From Spirochaetia bacterium UBA5368 (GTDB lineage: Bacteria; Spirochaetota; UBA4802; UBA5368): DNA of 5,075 bases. Where the stretch lies: positions 1 through 5,075 of the forward strand of contig DHPI01000047.1 in assembly GCA_002407865.1 (NCBI GenBank), read 5' to 3'. Both the position numbers and the translations under genes were made by a program. This document shows, in pieces, positions 1-5,071 of this stretch; within the stretch, counting starts at the first letter, position 1; every line of letters starts with the position of its first letter. A model generated the notes under the pieces. The model saw only the letters and a program-made list of their open reading frames with translations, was not told the origin of the DNA and did not search any database.

Positions 1-537
1 TATGTTAAATTTTTCAACTAGCCGCAAATTGCGAAAAAGCCGATCCCGTTTCCTGCCGCCGCAATCGCTGGCATCGCCCTGTAAAAGTTCAACCGCGTGG
101 GGCAGCGCCTTTTCAATGAAAGAAAGATTCTCCCGTACGCCTTTCGGGCTGCCGGGAAGGTTGATTATAATACTCCGCTTCCGTATGCCCGACACGGCAC
201 GAGACAGCATCGCGTGAGGGGTGATCTCCAGCGACTTCTGCCGCATCGCTTCGGCGAATCCCGGCGCGATGCGCTCGACAACCCTCATCGTCGCATCGGG
301 GGTAACATCGCGCGGCGCGAAACCAGTTCCGCCGGTTGTCAGTATGAGATGGATGCCTCTATCCGAGTACTCGACCAGCTTTCCAGCAATTGCGTCAATC
401 TCATCAGGGACTATCGATTCATCGGTTACCGAATAGCCCTTCTCCTGCGCCCATCTGCGAATTTCAGGCCCGGAAAGATCATCCCTCTGGCCCTTCGACG
501 AGCGGTCGCTTACTGTGATAATCCCAACGCTGATCAT
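1..537 (-). CDS. mogA: MogA/MoaB-family molybdopterin adenylyltransferase, 3' end cut by window edge
   Basis: The frame is open from an ATG at 537 to the left edge with no stop, giving 179 residues. Members are usually about 160-195 residues, so little is missing. The family activates molybdopterin by adenylylation (MPT-AMP) before molybdate insertion in the cytoplasm. Visible motifs are an N-terminal GIITVSDRSSKG (residues 5-16), the MPT-binding core TTGGTG (67-72) followed by RDVTPDAT (76-83, with two conserved Asp), and NLPGSPKGVRENL (126-138). GDASDCG near residues 154-160 is also typical of the family. The start is set by a strong Shine-Dalgarno sequence, GAGGAGGG, just upstream; it overlaps the stop codon of hypA. 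Only 10 bases separate the two genes, so they are almost certainly cotranscribed. The N-terminus resembles MogA more than MoaB, but the two are hard to separate, so the gene symbol is less certain than the family. Confidence 0.93.
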   Translation of the reverse strand, partial: MISVGIITVSDRSSKGQRDDLSGPEIRRWAQEKGYSVTDESIVPDEIDAIAGKLVEYSDRGIHLILTTGGTGFAPRDVTPDATMRVVERIAPGFAEAMRQKSLEITPHAMLSRAVSGIRKRSIIINLPGSPKGVRENLSFIEKALPHAVELLQGDASDCGGRKRDRLFRNLRLVEKFNI

Positions 538-547
538 GCCACCCTCC

Positions 548-895
548 TCAATCGACTTCAATACTGATTATTTTAAATTCGCGCCCCGTCACGATCTCGA
601 TATCGGCAGAATCACAATCCGGACAGAAGAACTGCCAGCTATCCCGTGTCATCGTGAATTCCCGCCGACACACGCGGCATCGAAGCACGGCGGGAACCTT
701 CGCGATTGTCAGCTCGGCCCTGTCGGCGATAGTATCCCTGCTGACAAAATCAAAATACGTCTGCATCCAGTCGGGCAGCAGATCAGACAGCTCTCCGACT
801 TCGAGGTTTATTCTGGAAATCCGCTTCGCGTGTGCCCGTGCCGCATGATCAAGCACGATATCCAGTATGTTTCCCATTATCGATAATTCATGCAT
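548..895 (-). CDS. hypA: HypA, hydrogenase nickel incorporation / zinc-binding maturation factor
   Basis: This is a 115-residue protein, the normal HypA length (about 113-118). It begins MHELSIM; in the family the N-terminus and His2 form the nickel site, which requires exactly this start. The zinc-ribbon cysteines are C73, C76, C91 and C94 (CRVC and CPDC), followed by the usual C-terminal strand, TGREFKIISIEVD. HypA works with the GTPase HypB to deliver nickel to the large subunit of NiFe-hydrogenase in the cytoplasm. The start at 895 is supported by GGGGTG at 902-907, six bases upstream. Longer in-frame ATGs at 901 and 949 would bury His2 and are rejected. The next gene is mogA, 10 bases downstream. 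No hypB or hydrogenase gene is in the window, so the partners must lie elsewhere. A small hairpin lies 27-44 bases upstream of the start. Confidence 0.96.
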   Translation of the reverse strand: MHELSIMGNILDIVLDHAARAHAKRISRINLEVGELSDLLPDWMQTYFDFVSRDTIADRAELTIAKVPAVLRCRVCRREFTMTRDSWQFFCPDCDSADIEIVTGREFKIISIEVD

Positions 896-921
896 TGACA
901 TCACCCCAGCAACCGCCGGAT

Positions 922-939
922 ACGCTCGCCTCCGAGCGT
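922..939 (-). repeat. Small hairpin in the hypA leader with GAGG loop
   Basis: A perfect 7-bp inverted repeat (ACGCTCG / CGAGCGT) closes a 4-base loop, 27-44 bases before the hypA start. Read on the hypA strand the loop is GAGG, and with the adjoining stem base it spells GGAGG. There is no start codon at a useful distance from this Shine-Dalgarno-like element, and no T-run follows on either strand, so it is not an intrinsic terminator. It could be a leader RNA structure for hypA or chance. Confidence 0.4.
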
Positions 940-1029
940 TTCGGCGCATATTACGTATAAATAAAGCGGTACTTTGAAACTTTTACTAAATCTTTTTCCA
1001 TCGGTATCTCGATACTAAAGGAAGATGCA

Positions 1030-1092
1030 ATGATTATTTGCAAGAATATTTCCCGGCATGTCGGCGCACAATGCAGCATTCAGATTATATAA
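1030..1092 (+). other. 20-codon upstream ORF overlapping the methyltransferase start, out of frame
   Basis: An ATG at 1030 sits seven bases after AAGGA (1018-1022), the best ribosome-binding arrangement in this gap. Its frame, beginning MIICKNISRH, ends at TAA 1090-1092 after 20 codons. It overlaps both plausible starts of the methyltransferase (TTG 1038 and ATG 1071) in a different frame. It could be a regulatory leader ORF, a sign of a small frameshift near the true N-terminus, or chance. The peptide itself resembles nothing I recognise. Confidence 0.35.
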
Positions 1093-2894
1093 CAAAACAT
1101 CGTCACTACATTGACAATCGAATCGCCGTTCTTTCTGGCTTTATCAACGAATCCGCGTGTGGCCGCATCGCTGACGACGGCGCCTCCGACACGCTGGTCG
1201 ATTCACTGATAACAGCAATCATGGGAGAATCTACTTTTCCCCAGACATGCGGACGGGAAGCGGCCGATGCGGTGTCAGAATTACGTCAGCTTGCCAGCCG
1301 ATGGGATATCGCCGCTGACGGCGATATCATCGGCTATATATATCAGGGCATCAAAACACGGAACGCGAAAAAAAAACAGGGGCAGTTTTTTACGCCTGCC
1401 GATGTCGTTACGTACCTGATTGACAGGGTAATTTCCCCGGATTGCGATATTGAATCGCTCAGACTGCTCGACCCCGCCTGCGGTTCGGGGCAGTTTCTCA
1501 TGGCGGCGGTAAAACGGCTGACCGCCATCTATTGCATGAAAGGCATCGGCATCAACGAAGCCGTCCGGTTAATCCTGTCACGCAATGTTTACGGGATCGA
1601 TAACGACCCCATGGCAATCCGGATTGCGCGACATAATCTTTGCGCACTGACGGGGGGCGAGACCGGCGCCGCGGCAAATCTTTTTACTGCGGATTATCTC
1701 AACGATACCGCAATCCGGGCCGCGGATGACGGAAATAAATTCGATATTATTCTGGGCAACCCGCCATGGGGCTCGCGGTTTTCACCGGAAAAAAAGCGGG
1801 TACTGAAAAATCGGTTCCAATGCGCCGCGTCAGGCGTCAACAGCTTCACGATGTTCATCGAACGCTCACTGGAGATGCTAACGACGCGCGGTACGCTGGC
1901 TTTTCTTATACCCGAGGCATACCTGAACATAAAAGCCCACACCGCATCGCGCCAGCAGGTGCTTCAGAACGCGCGGATCATCGATATCGCGCCCTGGGGA
2001 GAAAAATTCAAAGGAGTTTTCGCCCCCGCCGTTTCCCTGATCGTGCAGCGCGAACCGGATCAGCTCGAACGGTCGCGGCACATCGTGCAGATCCAGCATC
2101 CGGGAAAAGGGCGCGCCGCCACGGCGACGCTCATTCCGCAAGAGCATTATTCGCACACGCCTCATTTAATTTTTAATATACATTATTCGCGTCGCGCCGT
2201 ATCGCTCATCACAAAGATCGGCGACCAGGATTGTTTTTATCTCAAAGACCGGGCGCAGTTTTATCTCGGTGTCGTCACAGGGAATAATCCGAAATTTATA
2301 CATACCCGGCAAACGGAGGATTTTCCCGACCCCATTCTCATCGGCCGGGACATCGACCAGTATTCAATCCGATTCAGCGGGCATTACTTCAAGTACAATC
2401 CGGCCGCCCTGCAGCAGGTTGCATCCGGGGAGTACTACCGCGCAAAAAACAAACTGCTGTACAAGTTCATCGGCAAAAAACTTATATTTGCGCTCGACAG
2501 GAGCGGCTATTTTTCGTTGAACAATGTCAACGGCATTATTCCCGCCGAAGTACCCCTTGAGCCGGAATGCCTTGTGGCGGTGCTTAATTCACACGTAATG
2601 CAGTATTTTTACGAAAAAAATTTTTTTACCGTCAAGGTGCTGCGCGGTAATCTCGAAAAACTCCCGATAAAAAACATGCGGCTTGACTCGCGCAGTCTGC
2701 TGCTGCGGCACTCCCGCGCTCTAATCGACGCCGACGACCCGCACGCCGCACAGACGCACAGAGACGCGATCGAGGATATAATCTTTTATGAATACGGCAT
2801 CAGGGACGGTGAGGCCGCCATGATCCACGAAACAGCGTACAAGCCCGGTCAGGCAATATTTCAGGAAAACATCATCGGGGCTGGAATACAATAA
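1038..2894 (+). CDS. Solitary Eco57I/TaqI-like N6-adenine DNA methyltransferase
   Basis: This 618-residue cytoplasmic enzyme is predicted to transfer methyl from S-adenosylmethionine to adenine N6 in a specific DNA site. Motifs in order: motif X QGQFFTP (114-120), motif I LDPACGSGQFL (144-154, SAM binding), motif II YGIDNDPMA (185-193), motif III ADYL (218-221), catalytic motif IV GNPPW (240-244), GTLAFLIPEAYL (285-296) and FKGVFAPAVSLIVQR (324-338). Residues 405-545 look like a TaqI-like target-recognition domain: GVVTGNNPKFI (411-421), LIGRDIDQY (434-442), VAVLNSHVMQYFYEKNF (513-529) and LRGNLEKLPI (535-544). The first 110 residues show no PD-(D/E)XK signature, so I do not call it a fused type IIG enzyme, and no separate endonuclease gene is in the window. 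The start is uncertain: TTG 1038 has GGAAG 13 bases upstream, whereas the first in-frame ATG is 1071 with no ribosome-binding site. The gene contains A9, A7 and A7T7 runs. Its recognition site cannot be read from sequence. Confidence 0.93.
   Translation: MQEYFPACRRTMQHSDYITKHRHYIDNRIAVLSGFINESACGRIADDGASDTLVDSLITAIMGESTFPQTCGREAADAVSELRQLASRWDIAADGDIIGYIYQGIKTRNAKKKQGQFFTPADVVTYLIDRVISPDCDIESLRLLDPACGSGQFLMAAVKRLTAIYCMKGIGINEAVRLILSRNVYGIDNDPMAIRIARHNLCALTGGETGAAANLFTADYLNDTAIRAADDGNKFDIILGNPPWGSRFSPEKKRVLKNRFQCAASGVNSFTMFIERSLEMLTTRGTLAFLIPEAYLNIKAHTASRQQVLQNARIIDIAPWGEKFKGVFAPAVSLIVQREPDQLERSRHIVQIQHPGKGRAATATLIPQEHYSHTPHLIFNIHYSRRAVSLITKIGDQDCFYLKDRAQFYLGVVTGNNPKFIHTRQTEDFPDPILIGRDIDQYSIRFSGHYFKYNPAALQQVASGEYYRAKNKLLYKFIGKKLIFALDRSGYFSLNNVNGIIPAEVPLEPECLVAVLNSHVMQYFYEKNFFTVKVLRGNLEKLPIKNMRLDSRSLLLRHSRALIDADDPHAAQTHRDAIEDIIFYEYGIRDGEAAMIHETAYKPGQAIFQENIIGAGIQ
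1368..1376 (+). repeat. A9 homopolymer tract inside the methyltransferase
   Basis: Nine consecutive A residues encode K111-K113, immediately before motif X (QGQFFTP). A slip of one base here would destroy the whole catalytic domain. Homopolymer runs of this size are known contingency loci in DNA methyltransferases of several bacteria, although A9 is short for that role and may simply encode three lysines. Confidence 0.6.
2614..2627. repeat. A7T7 perfect palindrome inside the methyltransferase
   Basis: Seven A followed by seven T form a self-complementary 14-bp tract within codons for EKNFF (residues 526-530). It is expected to give strongly bent, rigid DNA and is a possible slippage site. 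It lies inside the coding sequence and has no clear regulatory partner. Confidence 0.6.
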
Positions 2895-3411
2895 ACATAT
2901 CAATTACGTTATCGTTTTTATCGTCGACGAGGGCGATCCCGCGTTTTTCGTACAGGTACATTCTGTCTGTCCCTCTGGGTATCACCTTCATGCCGTCGTT
3001 CCCGTAATGGAAAATAAAATACTCGATTCCATTGTTTAAATTCACGGACTCGTACGTGATTCTGAACCTCTCGAATCCGGCGACAGCGGTGACAACCCCA
3101 TTGCGCAGAAACACGACCGCCCGCTTCGCTTCATAATAATACACGGTGTCAAACGCGATAGGCACAGCCGTCGCCTGCCCGAAGATATCCCTGAACACGT
3201 CCCCCGGCTTCTCTGTCCGAACAACTTTTTCAGGATACCCCCTGTATTGCACCAGAGAGGCAATGCTTTCATTCAGTACAAAACCTTCCGCCCCCGCCCC
3301 CGGCGCGACCAGCATCGTATCGGCCTTTATACGCGCCTCAAGGGCGCTATCGGGATTCATCCCCGTCAAAAGCCGCAGGAGCAGCACACAAAGTTGCATA
3401 CTACCGATCAT
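2872..3411 (-). CDS. Uncharacterised 179-residue protein coupled to the SDR gene
   Basis: I do not recognise this protein. The start at 3411 is chosen because its ATG overlaps the stop of the upstream SDR gene as ATGA, with AGGA seven bases before it; an in-frame ATG at 3429 has no ribosome-binding site. The N-terminus (residues 5-17) is a short hydrophobic stretch, LCVLLLRLLTG, with an internal Arg and no lipobox, so export is possible but weakly supported. The remainder looks beta-rich and aromatic. Two segments resemble each other: YYEAKRAVVFLRNGVVTAVAGF (92-113) and LYEKRGIALVDDKNDNVIDMF (153-173), which suggests two copies of a small beta unit. The pattern of a Gly-x-Pro turn (RGYPEKV, 58-63) followed by a strand ending in NGVV recalls small secreted or lipoprotein beta domains of the BamE/SmpA kind; this is only an analogy. 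Translational coupling implies a shared role with the SDR. The 3' end overlaps the convergent methyltransferase by 23 bases. Confidence 0.8.
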   Translation of the reverse strand: MIGSMQLCVLLLRLLTGMNPDSALEARIKADTMLVAPGAGAEGFVLNESIASLVQYRGYPEKVVRTEKPGDVFRDIFGQATAVPIAFDTVYYYEAKRAVVFLRNGVVTAVAGFERFRITYESVNLNNGIEYFIFHYGNDGMKVIPRGTDRMYLYEKRGIALVDDKNDNVIDMFIVFQPR

Positions 3412-4154
3412 CGCATTATCCTGTACCATAGGCGCCCGGGTGTTATTCGCATTAACCAGGCAATTATTCGCCAGCGACGGGATATATACCCATGATGTCT
3501 TTTTTTCTCGATATCACAGAGTATCTGCCGAGCCGCGGTTTCGGGTGTGGCAACCCAGAACAGGCCCTCGCCCTTTGCCATCTCCGTATCGATAAACCCG
3601 GGCTGGATTTCAGTGACAAAGACCGGTATTCCGCGTCGTCTGGCATTCTGCCGTAGAGAGTCCAGATACATCGATACAAACGCCTTTGAAGCGCCATACG
3701 CAGGGGCATCTGCGTCACCACGGATGGCGGCAATCGACGATATCCCCACCAGGTGCCCCCTGTTCTGAGAATAAAAATATCGCATCGCGAAACACGCCAT
3801 CGCGGCGAATCCGCGCACATTGACATCTATGGTGTCGCGCTCGCCTTCCCATTCAAGTTCGGGATTAACAAAACCGGTACCCGCGGATATCACGGCGATA
3901 TCCATGCCGCCCATTTCTCCAATCAACTCTTCCATCTTTGCAACGGCCTGCATACTGTCGCACACATCGAATGATTTTATAAATATTCTTTCGGGATTTT
4001 CAGCGTGAAGTTCTTGCAACAGATGCTCGCGCCTCCCCGTTGCCCCCACAACACATCCGCGGCGCGCCATCTCCCTGGCAAGCGCCCGGCCGACACCGGA
4101 CGATGCCCCGATAATAACCGCCCTCTTCACCGCCACACCACGTTCTTCTTTCAT
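3408..4154 (-). CDS. Short-chain dehydrogenase/reductase (SDR), classical type
   Basis: This 248-residue NAD(P)-dependent oxidoreductase has a classical SDR Rossmann fold. The nucleotide-binding glycine motif GASSGVG is at 16-22, with an Arg-Arg after the second strand (TGRRE, 39-43) that favours NADP(H). The usual NAG motif is SAG (90-92). Asn112 lies in TIDVNVRG. The catalytic Ser140, Tyr153 and Lys157 (YGASK) are at standard spacing, and PGFIDT (185-190) completes the family pattern. The last 25 residues form a basic, hydrophobic tail (RRWRIIAWLMRITPGRLWY), which may associate with membranes; that is inference. The substrate cannot be told from sequence. ATG 4154 has GGGA about six bases upstream. 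GTG codons at 4136 and 4130 are alternatives, the latter giving MKRAVIIGASSG, a common SDR beginning. It is the first gene of a pair, overlapping the downstream gene by four bases. A promoter with a palindrome in its spacer lies just upstream. Confidence 0.94.
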   Translation of the reverse strand: MKEERGVAVKRAVIIGASSGVGRALAREMARRGCVVGATGRREHLLQELHAENPERIFIKSFDVCDSMQAVAKMEELIGEMGGMDIAVISAGTGFVNPELEWEGERDTIDVNVRGFAAMACFAMRYFYSQNRGHLVGISSIAAIRGDADAPAYGASKAFVSMYLDSLRQNARRRGIPVFVTEIQPGFIDTEMAKGEGLFWVATPETAARQILCDIEKKRHHGYISRRWRIIAWLMRITPGRLWYRIMR

Positions 4155-4177
4155 GCGTTTTCCCGATATTACGTTAC

Positions 4178-4209
4178 ACTATATACGCCGGCGTACAAAC
4201 ACAATACAA
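4178..4209 (-). promoter_or_regulatory. Putative promoter of the SDR operon with a palindromic spacer
   Basis: On the minus strand a -35-like TTGTAT (4204-4209) and a -10-like TATATA (4180-4185; TATAGT at 4178-4183 is a second choice) are 18 bases apart. The transcription start would fall near 4172, leaving a leader of roughly 20 bases with GGGA before ATG 4154. A perfect 12-bp palindrome, TACGCCGGCGTA (4184-4195), fills most of the spacer, where repressors or spacer-binding activators sit. The promoter match is moderate. Confidence 0.5.
4184..4195. promoter_or_regulatory. 12-bp perfect palindrome, candidate operator
   Basis: TACGCCGGCGTA is fully self-complementary, lies between the proposed -35 and -10 elements of the SDR operon, and is about 30 bases upstream of the SDR start. 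Its placement suggests a binding site for a dimeric regulator. No regulator gene is in the window. Confidence 0.4.
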
Positions 4210-4237
4210 ATTCTCGTCCTGCATCAACGCGGTATCC

Positions 4238-4294
4238 CGCGCATGCGGCAACACCGGATACACGTTGATTCACGAGCATTATGTCGCATGCGCG
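4238..4294. repeat. Long imperfect inverted repeat between rsmG and the SDR gene
   Basis: Arms 4238-4250 and 4282-4294 pair over 13 bases with one G/T position, around a 31-base loop. Each arm contains the 8-bp palindrome CGCATGCG (4240-4247 and 4285-4292), so each can also pair with itself. No T-run follows on either side, so it does not look like a standard intrinsic terminator, yet it lies where rsmG transcription should end. The rest of the 159-base gap holds the SDR promoter and no gene that I can support. Confidence 0.5.
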
Positions 4295-4313
4295 CCGTAA
4301 AAACGCCACTCCC

Positions 4314-5024
4314 TCACCGCGCGCCGACATTCATTCTTTTTTCCAGTTTTTTTGATTCTCGTTTTATGATGGGATATCGTCGCGGGAATTCCATCGGGGT
4401 GTGCGCTATTTTTTTCACAAGCAGCCCCGCCCGGACATCCGGCAGGCCGCGCGCGGCGTCGAGCCGCACCACGCCGCCAAGCGTTTCAATATGGCCACCG
4501 AGCGAGGGGTCAAGCGACTCCGCACGGAGGCGTGAATAGACATACAGAAAACCGCCGACGCGCACGAGCGGAAGGCCAAGCTCCAGCACTTCGTACACAA
4601 ATCCCATCGCGCGCGACACCACAATATCGAACGACGCCCTGCCGCATTCCTCCGCGCAAACGTCTTCCGCCCGTGAACACCACACGGCGACATTCGACAG
4701 TCCCAGCGCATTCGACGCCATCGCGATGAATCCCGCCTTCTTCTCATTCGATTCGATCAACACACACTCAATCTGGGGATACGCGATCGCGATCGGCATG
4801 CCCGGGATACCGGCGCCCGACCCGATGTCGGCACACCGTGTTCCACGTGGAACATCCAATCCCCGCACCGGGACAAGGCTCCCCTCGACAAGAACCGAAT
4901 ATATCTCCTCAAGGCTCTTCAGCCCGGTCAGATTATACCGTGCATTTTCATCGTGCAGCAGCTGCGCGAACCGATACAGTTTTTCCCGTACATCCTGCCG
5001 CATGGCTGACTCCGCACCCTTCAT
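4314..5024 (-). CDS. rsmG: RsmG (GidB), 16S rRNA m7G methyltransferase
   Basis: This 236-residue protein is predicted to methylate N7 of G527 (E. coli numbering) in 16S rRNA using S-adenosylmethionine. Diagnostic features are ARYNLTG (28-34), the SAM-binding DIGSGAGIPG (66-75), an acidic residue in LIESNEKK (89-96), SRAED (117-121) and SRAM (137-140) before the hydrophobic ELGLPLVRVGGFL. The basic C-terminus (KRESKKLEKR) is common in the family. Length is within the usual 200-240 range. The start at 5024 is chosen for AAAGGAG seven bases upstream. A longer in-frame reading from 5072 would begin MFHVEH, but those codons are a parS-like palindrome rather than a real N-terminus. A second copy of the palindrome lies inside the gene at codons 57-62. 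The typical neighbours mnmG, parA and parB are not seen; an SDR operon follows instead. Confidence 0.95.
   Translation of the reverse strand: MKGAESAMRQDVREKLYRFAQLLHDENARYNLTGLKSLEEIYSVLVEGSLVPVRGLDVPRGTRCADIGSGAGIPGMPIAIAYPQIECVLIESNEKKAGFIAMASNALGLSNVAVWCSRAEDVCAEECGRASFDIVVSRAMGFVYEVLELGLPLVRVGGFLYVYSRLRAESLDPSLGGHIETLGGVVRLDAARGLPDVRAGLLVKKIAHTPMEFPRRYPIIKRESKKLEKRMNVGAR
4839..4854. promoter_or_regulatory. parS-like site inside rsmG
   Basis: TGTTCCACGTGGAACA is a perfect 16-bp palindrome. It differs from the common bacterial parS, TGTTTCACGTGAAACA, by one symmetric change per half-site (T to C and A to G). parS is bound by ParB to start chromosome segregation and SMC loading near the origin. 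It lies in coding sequence, read as D57-V-P-R-G-T62 of RsmG. An identical 16-mer lies 217 bases away, which makes chance very unlikely. Confidence 0.85.
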
Positions 5025-5030
5025 GTTATC

Positions 5031-5038
5031 GCTCCTTT
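5031..5038 (-). promoter_or_regulatory. Ribosome-binding site that sets the rsmG start
   Basis: Read on the minus strand, this is AAAGGAGC, an almost complete Shine-Dalgarno sequence. The AAAGGAG core is seven bases from ATG 5024. No comparable site precedes the longer frame beginning at 5072, so it decides the start in favour of 5024. Confidence 0.8.
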
Positions 5039-5055
5039 TCGTGATCCGTACCGAA

Positions 5056-5071
5056 TGTTCCACGTGGAACA
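5056..5071. promoter_or_regulatory. parS-like site upstream of rsmG
   Basis: This is the same 16-bp palindrome as at 4839-4854. Here the symmetry continues four more bases on each side, making a 24-bp perfect palindrome at 5052-5075 that reaches the right window edge. It ends 31 bases before the rsmG start, in what should be the leader or promoter area. Bound ParB could also influence rsmG transcription. Confidence 0.88.

Noticed and set aside
97..567. Plus-strand ORF of 156 codons opposite mogA
   Set aside because: Its product is Arg/Pro-rich with no recognisable motif, and it is antisense to a clear MogA-family gene.
548..949. Longer hypA frame from 949
   Set aside because: It would add 18 basic residues before the required MHE nickel-binding terminus and has no suitable ribosome-binding site.
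982..1010. Possible methyltransferase promoter TTTACT - 17 bases - TATCTC
   Set aside because: The -10 match is poor and no other support was found, so it is not listed as a feature.
1038..1370. Fused type IIG restriction nuclease domain
   Set aside because: No PD-(D/E)XK or other nuclease signature is visible in residues 1-110, and the segment is too short for the usual N-terminal nuclease.
1368..1376. Programmed -1 frameshift at the A-run
   Set aside because: The run is in phase as AAA-AAA-AAA followed by CAG, and the full enzyme is encoded in the zero frame, so no shift is needed.
1878..2165. Minus-strand ORF inside the methyltransferase
   Set aside because: It lies wholly opposite the conserved methyltransferase motifs and is a frame shadow.
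3146..3595. Plus-strand ORF of 149 codons across the SDR/unknown junction
   Set aside because: It is antisense to two supported genes and shows low-complexity composition with no motif.
4238..4294. Intrinsic terminator for rsmG
   Set aside because: The loop is 31 bases and no T-run follows the stem on the rsmG strand.
4153..4539. Plus-strand ORF of 128 codons covering the gap and the end of rsmG
   Set aside because: It is antisense to rsmG, has no ribosome-binding site or motif, and the gap is better explained by regulatory DNA.
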